Below are positions 27,587 through 36,960 of a stretch of DNA of 64,000 nt, piece by piece (the first letter of the stretch is position 1; the number at the start of each line of letters is the position of its first letter). The position numbers and the translations under genes were made by a program. The DNA lies in contig CACMQA010000005.1 in NCBI GenBank assembly GCA_902615715.1, forward strand, positions 55,116 through 119,115, in the 5' to 3' direction. This DNA comes from an uncultured Pelagibacteraceae bacterium. GTDB lineage: Bacteria; Pseudomonadota; Alphaproteobacteria; Pelagibacterales; Pelagibacteraceae. Below the pieces are notes generated by a model. It did no database searches and was not told where the DNA came from. It saw only the letters and a program-made list of their open reading frames with translations.

Positions 27587-28151
27587 CTTAATATTTTTAT
27601 TACTTTTAATTGGATGCTCTCCAGCCACTCAATTTGGAACTGGTGTAAATATTACTTTTGATCCTAGAACTATAGGTATGCAAATCGATGATACAATTAT
27701 GCAAAAAAACCTTTCTGCTAGATTAGCTCTTTCAGATAAAAAATATTTTTTATCTATCCAATCGGAAGTTTTAGATGGAAGAATTTTTTTATCAGGAAAG
27801 GTTGATGAACCAGAAGAAAAAATTAAAATCACAAAAATGGCATGGGAAACGAATGGGGTTCGAGCGGTAAAAAATGCTATTACAATTAGAGGTCAAACTA
27901 ATTTTAAGAGTACCGCAAAGGATATTCTAATTACGAGTCAATTAAGAACAGCTTTGATTTTTAATAAAAAAACTAAATCCAGAAATTATACTTTAGAAAC
28001 AGTTAATAAAAATATTTATATTTTCGGCATTGCTATGAATGATGAAGAAAAAAAAGAAGTTCTAAATGAAGCTAACAAAATTTTTGATGTTGAAAAGGTT
28101 ATACCTTCAATCTATCTTGCTACAGAGTTAAGTAGAACAAAAGTTAATTAG
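27570..28151 (+). CDS. BON-domain lipoprotein (DolP/YraP-like)
   Basis: A 193-residue lipoprotein; the lipobox LLLIGC places the acylated cysteine at residue 16. Two BON domains follow, seen as SARLALSDKKYFLSIQSEVLDGRIFLSGKVDEPEEK and ITSQLRTALIFNKKTKSRNYTLETVNKNIYIFG in register. BON proteins bind membranes, and DolP supports outer-membrane integrity. rsmI before it matches the E. coli yraL-yraN-yraP order. It overlaps the convergent maeB end by eight bases. Confidence 0.88.
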   Translation: MKKIVSLIFLLLLIGCSPATQFGTGVNITFDPRTIGMQIDDTIMQKNLSARLALSDKKYFLSIQSEVLDGRIFLSGKVDEPEEKIKITKMAWETNGVRAVKNAITIRGQTNFKSTAKDILITSQLRTALIFNKKTKSRNYTLETVNKNIYIFGIAMNDEEKKEVLNEANKIFDVEKVIPSIYLATELSRTKVN

Positions 28152-30426
28152 AATAATCAATTACATCCGAAGAATATGCAGCAATAGAAGCTAGATTTAA
28201 TATTTCAGAAGTACTAGCACGAAGTGGAGCAACTTCTATAGGCTGTCCCAATCCAATCAAAAGAGGCCCAATATTTTTCCCCCCTCCAAAAACTTTCATA
28301 AGTTTAGTGGAAATCGCCGCACTATGTAATGCTGGCATAATTAAAACATTAGCTCTGCCCACTATTTTTGAAAAAGGATAAATTTCTTGATAGATAGGAT
28401 TTAAGGCAACATCAGGTTGCATCTCACCATCAAAATCAAAATCAACTTTTTCTTTTTTTAATTTCTCAATAGCGTCTCTTACATGTCTTGTATTTCTTGA
28501 TAAAGGTTTACCAAATGTTGAATGCGATAAAAAAGCTACCTTAGGTTCAAAACCAAATAGACGCGCTATACGCACACATGATTTTGATATGTTTATTAAT
28601 CTTTCAGCGGAAGGCAATTCTGTTACATTAGTATCTGCCACAAGGATTGTTTTTCCTTTAGAAACAATCATTGTCATGCCAAAAATTTCCTCACCTGGTC
28701 GTGCAGATACGACTTTTTTTAGTTTTTCAATAGATGCAGCGTAATGTCTTATATTTCCAGTCACCATTGCATCTGCATCCTTGCATGCAATCATCGATGA
28801 GCCCCAGGCTATTCTATCGTTTCTAACTAATCGATCAACATCTCTTTCTAGCTGTCCCTCTCTTTGAAGTTTTTTATATAAATGTTTAACATATTTCTCT
28901 CTCTTTTCTTTATCTGTAGAATTTACTATTTCGATTTTAAAATTTTGATCTAAACCAATTTTTTTTAACTGTTCTTTCACTCTATTTTCTGCTCCAATTA
29001 ATATTGGGATACCTAATTTATTTTTTCCAAATTCAATTGCTGCTTTAAGCATATTCTCATCTTCACCCTCTGCAAAAATAACTCTTTTTTGATTTTTTCT
29101 AATTTTCGCGTTAATCCCCTGCATAATTGACATTGAGGGATCTAATCGATTAGTCAATTGATCTTTATAAACCTCAAAATCGTCAATTTTTTTTCTTGCG
29201 GCTCCACTTTTTATTGCTGCATTTGCAACAGCAGCAGGTATTTCGCTGATTAACCTAGGATCAAACGTTGAAGGGATAATATAATTTTTGCCGTATCTAG
29301 GCCTATCCCCTCCATAAGCTGCAACAACCTCATCCGGAACATTTTCTCTTGCTAGCAAAGCAATAGCGTTTGCAGCAGCAACTTTCATCTCCTCATTTAT
29401 TGCTTTTGCTCTTACATCAAGCGCTCCTCTGAAAATATATGGAAAACCGATAAGATTATTCACCTGATTTGGATAATCAGATCGACCAGTAGCAATTATT
29501 GCATCGTCTCTTACTTCTTGTATCAATTCTGGTTTTATTTCTGGGTCAGGATTAGCACAAGCAAATATTATAGGATTTTTAGCCATAGATTTTACCATCT
29601 CTTTTGTTACTACGTCTTTTGCTGATAGACCAAGAAATACATCAGCATTTTGCATTGCTTCTTTAAGTGTTCTTAATTTTGTATCAATTGCGAAAGCTGA
29701 TTTAAACTGATCAATATTTTTTCTTCCTTTATAGATAATTCCTTTACTATCACACATGATCATATTTTGATTTTTTACACCCGAGCTTTTAAATAAATTT
29801 GCACAAGCTTGTGCAGAAGCTCCAGCACCATTAATTACTACTTTAACATCTGAAATTTTTTTTTTTGAAATATCTAATGCATTAATCAAAGCTGCAGTGG
29901 TAATTATAGCTGTGCCATGTTGGTCATCGTGAAATACAGGTATGTCTAAAATTTCTTTTAATTTTTGTTCAATTATAAAACAATCTGGAGCAGCAATATC
30001 CTCGAGATTAATACCGCCAAACGTTCCACTAATATTTTTTATAGTTTCAATTATTGAGCTAGCGTCATTATTATTAATTTCAATATCTATTGAGTCGATA
30101 TCTGCAAATCGTTTGAATAAAACTGATTTACCTTCCATGACAGGCTTGGATGCTAAAGATCCAAGATTGCCCAAACCCAAAATTGCAGATCCATTACTTA
30201 TAACTGCAACTAAATTTCCTTTACTAGTATAATCATACGCAAGTTCAGGATTTTTGAATATTTCTTTTACTGGTGCGGCAACGCCTGGAGAATAAGCAAG
30301 GGACAAATCTCTTTTTGTAGTAAGAGGTTTTGAGGACCCTATCTCAATTTTGCCTGACTTACCTTTTATATGAAAATCAAGCGCCTCTTTATCTGAATAG
30401 TGATCTATTTCTGTTTTTTTTGGCAT
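28144..30426 (-). CDS. maeB: NADP-dependent malic enzyme, MaeB type with phosphotransacetylase-like tail
   Basis: A 760-residue two-domain protein. The N-terminal ~430 residues are a malic enzyme: AYSPGVAAPVKEI, the metal/substrate region DIAAPDCFIIEQ, FHDDQHGTAI, and an NADP Rossmann motif VVINGAGASAQACANL. The rest is like phosphate acetyltransferase (PFSKIVGRANVLIMPALHSA), a regulatory domain in MaeB. It decarboxylates malate to pyruvate, supplying NADPH. It sits alone on the minus strand, divergent to murJ with a 70-base gap that holds no obvious site. Confidence 0.95.
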   Translation of the reverse strand: MPKKTEIDHYSDKEALDFHIKGKSGKIEIGSSKPLTTKRDLSLAYSPGVAAPVKEIFKNPELAYDYTSKGNLVAVISNGSAILGLGNLGSLASKPVMEGKSVLFKRFADIDSIDIEINNNDASSIIETIKNISGTFGGINLEDIAAPDCFIIEQKLKEILDIPVFHDDQHGTAIITTAALINALDISKKKISDVKVVINGAGASAQACANLFKSSGVKNQNMIMCDSKGIIYKGRKNIDQFKSAFAIDTKLRTLKEAMQNADVFLGLSAKDVVTKEMVKSMAKNPIIFACANPDPEIKPELIQEVRDDAIIATGRSDYPNQVNNLIGFPYIFRGALDVRAKAINEEMKVAAANAIALLARENVPDEVVAAYGGDRPRYGKNYIIPSTFDPRLISEIPAAVANAAIKSGAARKKIDDFEVYKDQLTNRLDPSMSIMQGINAKIRKNQKRVIFAEGEDENMLKAAIEFGKNKLGIPILIGAENRVKEQLKKIGLDQNFKIEIVNSTDKEKREKYVKHLYKKLQREGQLERDVDRLVRNDRIAWGSSMIACKDADAMVTGNIRHYAASIEKLKKVVSARPGEEIFGMTMIVSKGKTILVADTNVTELPSAERLINISKSCVRIARLFGFEPKVAFLSHSTFGKPLSRNTRHVRDAIEKLKKEKVDFDFDGEMQPDVALNPIYQEIYPFSKIVGRANVLIMPALHSAAISTKLMKVFGGGKNIGPLLIGLGQPIEVAPLRASTSEILNLASIAAYSSDVIDYSN

Positions 30427-30496
30427 TTAGTTAAATGAGTATGTAATATAAAGAATGATAATTCACTAAAAATTTATGGCCTAATTAAGAATATTT

Positions 30497-32023
30497 ATGA
30501 ATCTATTATCTTCAGCATCAGTATTTAGTTTTTATACCTTAATTAGTAGAATTCTTGGTTATCTGAGAGATATTCTAATAGCGATATTTCTTGGAGCGTC
30601 AATTTATGCAGATGCTTTCTTTGTTGCATTTAGACTACCAAATACTTTTAGACGATTATTTGCAGAAGGAACGTTTAACGCAGCGTTTATACCAAGTTAT
30701 ACTTCAGCCAACATTGAAGATAAAAAAAAAGGGAAAAAGTTTGCTGATGATGTTTTAAGCTCTTTATTATTAATCTTATTGTTTATAGTTACAATTGTAG
30801 AGATTTTTACTCCCTATTTTATTTACATCATTGCCCCAGGTTTTCTTGAGAATCAAATTAAATTTAATTTAGCTGTTGAGCTTACAAGAATTACATTTCC
30901 ATTTTTATTATTTGTAAGTCTATCGTCTTTTTTTGCTGGAATACTTAACTCAAATAATAAGTTTGCAGCTGCTGCTGCTGCACCCATCATTTTAAATGTA
31001 GTTTTAATTTTAAGTTTAGCCTACTCTTTCTTACAAGGATTAGATTATGCAAAACAACTTTCTTATGGTGTTACTATAGCGGGCATAATTCAATTATTTT
31101 TTTTAATTTATGTAACTCGAAAATTCTATAAACCTACTCTTCATTTAAGTTTAAGTTTAAATAATAAAGTAAGATTTTTTTTTAAAAAATTATTACCAAG
31201 TATTTTGTCTTCAGGTGTTACTCAAGTAAATATTTTAGTTGGAACTATTATAGCTTCATTTCAATCAGGTGCAGTATCTTATTTGTATTATGCCGATAGA
31301 GTTTATCAAATTAATCTTGCTATAGCTGGAATAGCTGTTGGAACTGTTTCTTTACCAGTTTTATCCAAAGCTTTCAAAACGAAGAACGTTAAAAAAATTT
31401 CAGACATACAGAATAAATCTTTTCAGCTTTCTCTCCTTTTTTCAATTCCTGCAAGTTTAGGATTAATCCTGGCTTCTAATGAAATAGTCACTGCTTTATT
31501 TGGATATGGATCTTTTTCTCTTAACGATGTGGAAATGACAGCTACAGCATTAAAGTTTTTTGGATACGGTGTACCAGCGTTTGCATTAATAAAAATTTTA
31601 TCTAATTTCTTTTTTGCTAGAGATAACACAAAAACACCTTTCTATATTTCTATATTTATTGTTCTATTAAATATTTTAGTTAGTGTTAGTTTCTTTAATA
31701 AAATTGGATTCATTATTATTCCAATCGCTACATCGATTTCAACATGGGTTGGGGTTTTTATTTATATTTATTTATTGAATAGTAAAAATATTTTGTTACT
31801 AAAAAATCAACTAATGATAAACTTTATAAAGATATTGATTTCTACAATGATAATGTCGATCATATTATTGTTTTCTCTAGATAAGTTGGCAAATTATTTA
31901 GATTATGATTACAATTATAAAGCTATTTATTTAATATCAATTGTTAGTTTTGTGGGTATGTTTTATTTATTATCATGTTATTTATTTGGAATATTAAAAC
32001 TTAGAAATTATAAAACATATTAA
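30497..32023 (+). CDS. murJ: Lipid II flippase MurJ
   Basis: A 508-residue polytopic membrane protein with about 14 hydrophobic segments. The N-terminal SRILGYLRDILIAIFLGAS and FFVAFRLPNTFRRLFAEGTFNAAFIPSY are hallmark MurJ segments with functional arginines. It flips lipid II across the inner membrane for peptidoglycan synthesis. Its stop shares a base with the trpS ATG (TAATG), indicating cotranscription. Confidence 0.97.
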   Translation: MNLLSSASVFSFYTLISRILGYLRDILIAIFLGASIYADAFFVAFRLPNTFRRLFAEGTFNAAFIPSYTSANIEDKKKGKKFADDVLSSLLLILLFIVTIVEIFTPYFIYIIAPGFLENQIKFNLAVELTRITFPFLLFVSLSSFFAGILNSNNKFAAAAAAPIILNVVLILSLAYSFLQGLDYAKQLSYGVTIAGIIQLFFLIYVTRKFYKPTLHLSLSLNNKVRFFFKKLLPSILSSGVTQVNILVGTIIASFQSGAVSYLYYADRVYQINLAIAGIAVGTVSLPVLSKAFKTKNVKKISDIQNKSFQLSLLFSIPASLGLILASNEIVTALFGYGSFSLNDVEMTATALKFFGYGVPAFALIKILSNFFFARDNTKTPFYISIFIVLLNILVSVSFFNKIGFIIIPIATSISTWVGVFIYIYLLNSKNILLLKNQLMINFIKILISTMIMSIILLFSLDKLANYLDYDYNYKAIYLISIVSFVGMFYLLSCYLFGILKLRNYKTY

Positions 32024-33027
32024 TGAGTAAAAAAAAATTAGTATTTTCAGGCGTTCAACCTACAGGAAATCTTCATTTAGGAAATTATTTAGGAGCGTTG
32101 AAAAATTTTGTCTCATTACAAAAAGAGATGGAATGTATTTATTGTGTTGTTGACTTACATGCTATTACCGTCTTTCAAGATCCAAAACATTTGCATGATA
32201 ATGTATTAGAAACTACAGCTAGTTTTTTAGCTACTGGTTTAGACTCTAATAAAAGTATAATATTTAATCAGTCCTCAGTTTCTGGTCATGCTGAGCTTGC
32301 CTGGATCCTAAACTGCGTTTCAAGAATTGGTTGGCTTAATAGAATGACACAATTTAAAGATAAAGCTGGGTCAGATAAAGAAAAGGCTAGTGTTGGACTT
32401 TATATTTATCCTAATCTTATGGCTGCAGATATTTTACTTTATAAAGCTACACATGTTCCAGTTGGAGCTGATCAAAAACAACACTTAGAATTATCTCGTG
32501 ATATAGCTCAGAAATTTAATAAGGATTTTAATTGCAAAGACTTTTTTCCTTTACCAGAACCTTTAATACCTAAAAATACTTCTAGAGTGATGAGTTTGAG
32601 AGATGGAAAAAATAAAATGAGCAAATCTGAGGAGTCTGATTATTCGAGAATAAATTTAAGAGATACTGCTGATGAAATAAATAAGAAAATAAAAAAGGCA
32701 AAGTCAGACTCCGACTCAATTCCTGGAGAGATAAAGTCTCTAGAAAAAAAACCAGAGTCTTTAAATCTTATTACAATTTATTCCGAACTGACTAAAAGTA
32801 GCTTAGAAAAAACAATTTCAGAAATGGCTGGAAAAGAATATTCATATTTAAAAAAAAAATTAGCTGAGGTTTTAATTAACGAAATAACTCCTGTTGGAAA
32901 AGAAATTCAAAAATTACTAGAAGATAAGTCGCACTTAAAAAATATTTTAAAAAAAGGTACTGAAAAAGCTAGTATAATTGCTGAGGAAAACCTAAAAAAT
33001 ATACGTGAAAAAGTGGGCTTGATATAA
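32023..33027 (+). CDS. trpS: Tryptophanyl-tRNA synthetase
   Basis: A class-I synthetase of 334 residues. The HIGH-type motif is PTGNLHLGNYLGAL near residues 13-26, and the KMSKS loop is KNKMSKSEES. Other family marks are YCVVDLHAIT and VPVGADQKQHLELSRDIA. Length is normal. It is coupled to murJ by a shared base and is followed after 12 bases by a NifU-like gene, a common alphaproteobacterial order. Confidence 0.98.
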   Translation: MSKKKLVFSGVQPTGNLHLGNYLGALKNFVSLQKEMECIYCVVDLHAITVFQDPKHLHDNVLETTASFLATGLDSNKSIIFNQSSVSGHAELAWILNCVSRIGWLNRMTQFKDKAGSDKEKASVGLYIYPNLMAADILLYKATHVPVGADQKQHLELSRDIAQKFNKDFNCKDFFPLPEPLIPKNTSRVMSLRDGKNKMSKSEESDYSRINLRDTADEINKKIKKAKSDSDSIPGEIKSLEKKPESLNLITIYSELTKSSLEKTISEMAGKEYSYLKKKLAEVLINEITPVGKEIQKLLEDKSHLKNILKKGTEKASIIAEENLKNIREKVGLI

Positions 33028-33039
33028 TATAAAGCCTTA

Positions 33040-33591
33040 ATGATACAAACAGAAATAACACCAAATCCAGACTCTTTAAAATTTTTGTCAGATAAGACGA
33101 TATCTGCTATTGGAACAGAGGAATTTATAAAAGACAGAGATAAAGAAATAGGAATCCCTTTTGTTAGAGAATTATTGAACTTCAATGGGGTAGAATTGAT
33201 TTTGTTATCGGAGAAATTTCTTTCAGTTAAAAAAACTAAAGATGTGTCATGGAATGAACTAAAACCCATGGTGATTTCCCATTTGAATGACTATTTTGAG
33301 AATAATGAAGGCCCGATTCTAAGAAAAGGTAAAAAAATTGAGGAAAATAGTAATTCAGATAATGAGACTGTGAATAAAATTATTGAAGTTTTAGATACCA
33401 AAATCCGTCCGGCTGTGGCAAGAGATGGTGGTGATATAAAGTTTAAATCCTTTGAAAACGGAGTTGTTAAAGTTCAATTACAAGGAAGTTGTTCAGGTTG
33501 TCCAAGTTCGCTAATGACTTTAAAACAAGGGGTTCAAAATCTTTTAAAACATTACGTAAAAGAAGTTAACTCAGTTGAGGCTATACAATGA
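33040..33591 (+). CDS. NifU-family iron-sulfur carrier (NfuA-like)
   Basis: A 183-residue protein with an Nfu N-terminal domain (TEITPNPDSLKFLSDKTIS) and a C-terminal NifU domain containing VARDGGDIKFKSFENGVVKVQLQGSCSGCPSS in pattern, with C-x-x-C that binds a 4Fe-4S cluster. It delivers clusters to client enzymes; MiaB, a 4Fe-4S enzyme, is encoded nearby at 36961. It overlaps the next gene by four bases (ATGA). Confidence 0.94.
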   Translation: MIQTEITPNPDSLKFLSDKTISAIGTEEFIKDRDKEIGIPFVRELLNFNGVELILLSEKFLSVKKTKDVSWNELKPMVISHLNDYFENNEGPILRKGKKIEENSNSDNETVNKIIEVLDTKIRPAVARDGGDIKFKSFENGVVKVQLQGSCSGCPSSLMTLKQGVQNLLKHYVKEVNSVEAIQ

Positions 33592-35117
33592 AAAAAAAGT
33601 TAAGCTATAGAGATAAACTTGTTGAGCTTGCTTATATTTATGATGTTAAAGAAATCAAAGATTATGAAAAAAGCAGAAAAAATTTAACATCAGGCCAATT
33701 AGAGCTTATTTTAAAAAAGAATAAGATAGTAATACCAAAAGATTTCAAATCAAATTTTTTAAGAGACAATTTCATAAAACCTGTAGGAAAAATCAAAGCT
33801 AATCTAGTTGAATATAAAGAAAATAAAATTAAAGATAAAAATAGAGCCATAAGAAAATTAGAAAACTTTAAACTCGACAGCAGTAGAAAAATTGGAAGAG
33901 CTTTTAAAGATGGATGGAAACAATTAGGTTTAATAGGATTAAATTTTCTAAATATTATTCCAAAACTAGGAAAAGTAATATATGAATTTTTTGGTAGCTT
34001 ATTTACAGATTTATTTCATGGGATCTATAACCAACAAATAGAACCGCGAAAAGCAAAAAAAGTAATGATTGCAATCGCATCAGTTGCAGTAATTGCAACT
34101 GTAGCATTTAGCGGTATGAATTACATTTCTGATAATGAGGTGGCAAAAAAACCTGAAATTAAAAAAGAAGTAAAAAAACCTGAAGTTAAAAAAGAGGTAA
34201 AAAAACCCGAAGTTAAAAAAGAAGTAAAAAAACCTGAGGTTAAAAAACCTGAGGTTAAAAAACCTGAGGTTAAAAAAGAGGTAAAAAAACCAAAACTTGA
34301 GGTTAAAAGAAAAAGTGTTGACGAAGTAATTTTACCAAACCTAAATCTTAAAACAGAAACAGTTTTAAATCTCTTTAAGGATGTAGAGTATGATCTTGGA
34401 AAAGTTCGTACACAAAAATTAGTGAAGCCAATTTATTTCACTCAATTTCCAAGAGATCTAGATGCCTTACAAAGTACAAAGCTAAAAAAGGAGACATTTA
34501 TTAAAATAGTTTTACCTTTAATTGTTGCAGAAAATGAGAGAATACTTGAAGACAGAAATAAATTAATATTACTAACTAAAAAAAAATTTACGACTGATTT
34601 AGAAAAACAATGGTTAAGACAAAAATTGTTAGAGTACAAAGTAAAAAAGGGTGATTTAAAAAAGTTACTTAATAGAATGGACATTATACCAACTTCAATT
34701 GCTCTGGCTCAAGCTGCTAAGGAGAGTGGATGGGGAACTTCAAGATTTGCTTTAGAAGGAAATGCTATTTTTGGTCAATGGACTTTTAGTGGTCAAGGTA
34801 TTGCACCTTTAGACAGAGAAAGTAATAAAAATCATAAAGTTTTAAAATTTCCAATCCTAAGAGCTTCTGTTAAAGCCTATCAAAATAATTTAAACACTCA
34901 TAAAAGTTATTCTAAATTTAGGCAAAAGAGAGCATCACTTAGAGATAAAAATAAAAAAATTAAAGGGTTAGAATTAACTGAAACTTTAAACAATTATGCT
35001 CAAACAGGTTCAGAATATACAAAAATTTTAAATCAGATTATCAAACAAAATAGGTTAACGGATTTTGAACCAGTGCGTTTAGTAAACTCGGTAAAAAAGA
35101 TTGAATTAACATCCTAA
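33588..35117 (+). CDS. Membrane-anchored glucosaminidase-family protein with PEVKK repeats
   Basis: A 509-residue protein. Residues 1-155 are basic and predicted cytoplasmic. One transmembrane segment (VMIAIASVAVIATVAFSG, about residues 160-178) is followed by a Lys/Pro/Glu/Val repeat linker (residues ~185-240). The C-terminal part is a Bax/FlgJ-like glucosaminidase fold with PTSIALAQAAKESGWGTSRFA (catalytic glutamate in KESGWG), NAIFGQWTF and LNNYAQTGSEY. It probably cuts peptidoglycan in the periplasm. The cytoplasmic segment has no recognisable domain. It follows the NifU-like gene by overlap. Confidence 0.85.
   Translation: MKKKLSYRDKLVELAYIYDVKEIKDYEKSRKNLTSGQLELILKKNKIVIPKDFKSNFLRDNFIKPVGKIKANLVEYKENKIKDKNRAIRKLENFKLDSSRKIGRAFKDGWKQLGLIGLNFLNIIPKLGKVIYEFFGSLFTDLFHGIYNQQIEPRKAKKVMIAIASVAVIATVAFSGMNYISDNEVAKKPEIKKEVKKPEVKKEVKKPEVKKEVKKPEVKKPEVKKPEVKKEVKKPKLEVKRKSVDEVILPNLNLKTETVLNLFKDVEYDLGKVRTQKLVKPIYFTQFPRDLDALQSTKLKKETFIKIVLPLIVAENERILEDRNKLILLTKKKFTTDLEKQWLRQKLLEYKVKKGDLKKLLNRMDIIPTSIALAQAAKESGWGTSRFALEGNAIFGQWTFSGQGIAPLDRESNKNHKVLKFPILRASVKAYQNNLNTHKSYSKFRQKRASLRDKNKKIKGLELTETLNNYAQTGSEYTKILNQIIKQNRLTDFEPVRLVNSVKKIELTS
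34144..34310 (+). repeat. Degenerate tandem repeat coding for PEVKK / EVKKPEVKK
   Basis: Units of 15 or 24 bases, such as AAAAAACCTGAGGTT, repeat in phase for about 165 bases inside the glucosaminidase gene. They encode a stiff, basic, proline-punctuated linker between the membrane segment and the enzyme domain. Copies differ by a few silent changes (GAA/GAG, CCT/CCC), so the array may expand or shrink between strains. Not a CRISPR array: no spacers. Confidence 0.85.
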
Positions 35118-35118
35118 A

Positions 35119-36174
35119 TTATTTTTCACTTACTACGAATTGAATACCTAGCCATCGCCAATAACCGCTTTCATCTCTCAGTGAACAATTTATTCTACCT
35201 CGCTCTCCAATAAATTTTTCATTAATATTAATTTCTAAAGTGGTATCATTTAAGAAATTTATTTCTGATTGTCTCCATTTAGCCGCTTCATTTGAAAAAC
35301 AGTTTAATGATTTTAAATTTTTTATACCGTCGTAAAATTCAATTTTAACATCAGGAGGGTTTTGACTTTGTAAAAGATATTTTTCTTCAGGCAGAACGTT
35401 TTTATATTTAAAAGGAAGTGTTTTCATTAAAGACTTAAATCTTTTAATTTCTCCGTACTTTTCATTAATAGGAAACCTTGGAAATTCATAGAAGTCTTTG
35501 GTTTCATCCATAACACCAGAGTGTTGCCCAAACGCATATTTAAAATTTAAAGATTTTATTATTTTTTTAAATTCAACACTATATTCTCCAAAAGGGTAAG
35601 AAAAAAATTCAGAATTTTTACCTAGTTCTTTTTTAAAAATCGACATAGATGTTTCAATATCATTTCTTATAAGTTCATTTTTTTCTTCAACTAAATATTC
35701 GTGTGTGTGACTGTGGTTTCCAATCTCAACAAACTCTTCTTTACTAATTTCCCTAATTTGATCCCATGTCATGTAATTAAATACACCAACCTCTCTTGTA
35801 CTAACAAATAAGATAAATGGAATTTTCTTTTTTTTTAGTATAGGCCAAGCATTTTCATAAAAGGACGAGAATCCATCATCAATAGTTAAAAGTATTTTTC
35901 TTTGAGTTTTATTATTCAGTAGTTCATTTTCAAAATTTTTAGGATTAACAAAATGTATATTATTTTCCTCAATGATTTTAATATGTTCTAAAAAATCGTT
36001 CATCTTTATATTTGTGGACGGATATTTATTTTCTTCAAACCTGTGATACATTAGAGAGATAATACCAAAATCGTCGATTTTTTCTTTTGGCGAATTTGAA
36101 AGCAAATTGTTTTGAAAAGATAAAAAAGATATGACAAAATAAATGATAAAAGATTTCTTAATTATAAATTTCAT
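35119..36174 (-). CDS. Polysaccharide deacetylase family protein
   Basis: A 351-residue exported protein; the N-terminus has a signal-like hydrophobic stretch (FIIYFVISFLSF). The NodB domain is clear: YHRFEE, ILLTIDDGFSSFYENAWPIL with the catalytic D-D, and the metal ligand pair in GNHSHTHEYL, then SYPFGEYS. A C-terminal domain of about 100 residues lacks known motifs. The substrate could be peptidoglycan or another polysaccharide. The ATG at 36174 is chosen over a TTG at 36180. Its 5' end overlaps divergent tsaB by 32 bases. Confidence 0.86.
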   Translation of the reverse strand: MKFIIKKSFIIYFVISFLSFQNNLLSNSPKEKIDDFGIISLMYHRFEENKYPSTNIKMNDFLEHIKIIEENNIHFVNPKNFENELLNNKTQRKILLTIDDGFSSFYENAWPILKKKKIPFILFVSTREVGVFNYMTWDQIREISKEEFVEIGNHSHTHEYLVEEKNELIRNDIETSMSIFKKELGKNSEFFSYPFGEYSVEFKKIIKSLNFKYAFGQHSGVMDETKDFYEFPRFPINEKYGEIKRFKSLMKTLPFKYKNVLPEEKYLLQSQNPPDVKIEFYDGIKNLKSLNCFSNEAAKWRQSEINFLNDTTLEININEKFIGERGRINCSLRDESGYWRWLGIQFVVSEK

Positions 36175-36523
36175 AGGCAAAGAAAATAAAATTGGTTTAA
36201 AAATAAATAATAATTTTTACATACATGATTTTGATCAAAAAACTGATAACGAACAGTTGGTTTCCAGCATATTAAATATGATAAAAAAACACAAAGTAAA
36301 TCTTTGTAGGAATTTTTCAGTATTGGTTAATAATGGACCAGGCAGTTTTTCATCCACGAGAGTCTCCCTAGCAGTGGCGCAAGGAATAAAAATATCAAAA
36401 AAAATTAACTTATTTGGATATAAAAATTCAGATTTAAGGCAATTTAACCTTGCTAATATTGAACTTTTAATTAAAAAAAAATTAGTACAAAAAAATTTGA
36501 TTAAACCAATATATTTAAGTTAA
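36143..36523 (+). CDS. tsaB: TsaB-like protein, very short (t6A tRNA modification)
   Basis: A 126-residue protein keeping only the N-terminal half of TsaB (about 200-230 residues in other bacteria). FLIINFIGKENKIGL matches the first strands of the ASKHA fold, and NNGPGSFSSTRVSLAVAQGI matches the GPGSFTGLRIG signature. TsaB forms the t6A-synthesising complex with TsaD and TsaE. No continuation was found in other frames: fur follows 10 bases after the stop. rimI, usual next to tsaB, is absent. The 5' end overlaps the divergent deacetylase gene. Confidence 0.78.
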   Translation: MIKDFLIINFIGKENKIGLKINNNFYIHDFDQKTDNEQLVSSILNMIKKHKVNLCRNFSVLVNNGPGSFSSTRVSLAVAQGIKISKKINLFGYKNSDLRQFNLANIELLIKKKLVQKNLIKPIYLS

Positions 36524-36533
36524 ATTAATAAAT

Positions 36534-36959
36534 ATGAATGCAATCGAACAAAAATGCCAACAAAAAGGTGTGAGACTCACTGATCAAAGAAAGACTATAG
36601 CAAAAGTCTTATCTGAGTCTAAAGAAGTTTATGGCTCAAAAGACCATCCAGATGTAGATGAGTTACATAAGAGAGTATCTGAAATAGATAAAAAAATTAG
36701 TATTGCTACAGTTTATCGAACAGTAAAATTATTTGAGGAGTCAGGTATTTTAGAAAAACATGATTTTAAAGGAGGCAAAGCAAGGTACGAACCATCCCTT
36801 GATGAGCATCATGACCATCTTATAGATATTAATAGTGGAGAAATAATAGAATTTGTCGATAAAGAAATAGAAAAACTTCAAAATGAGGTTGCAAAAAAAT
36901 TAGGTTATAAATTAGTTGATCATAAGTTAGAGCTTTATGGTTCAAAAATAAAAAAATAA
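36534..36959 (+). CDS. Fur-family transcriptional regulator (Fur/Mur type)
   Basis: A 141-residue Fur-family repressor. The N-terminal winged helix has GVRLTDQRKTIAKVLSESK and ISIATVYRTVKLFEESGIL, the DNA-recognition helix. The metal-sensing region has the HHDHLIDINSGEIIEF motif. In alphaproteobacteria this position upstream of miaB is held by Fur/Mur, which responds to manganese or iron; the metal cannot be told from sequence. No C-terminal C-x-x-C zinc site is seen. miaB begins one base after its stop. Confidence 0.9.
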   Translation: MNAIEQKCQQKGVRLTDQRKTIAKVLSESKEVYGSKDHPDVDELHKRVSEIDKKISIATVYRTVKLFEESGILEKHDFKGGKARYEPSLDEHHDHLIDINSGEIIEFVDKEIEKLQNEVAKKLGYKLVDHKLELYGSKIKK

Positions 36960-36960
36960 T

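Noticed and set aside
34144..34310. CRISPR-like repeats
   Set aside because: Repeats are in coding phase (PEVKK), without unique spacers and with no cas genes.
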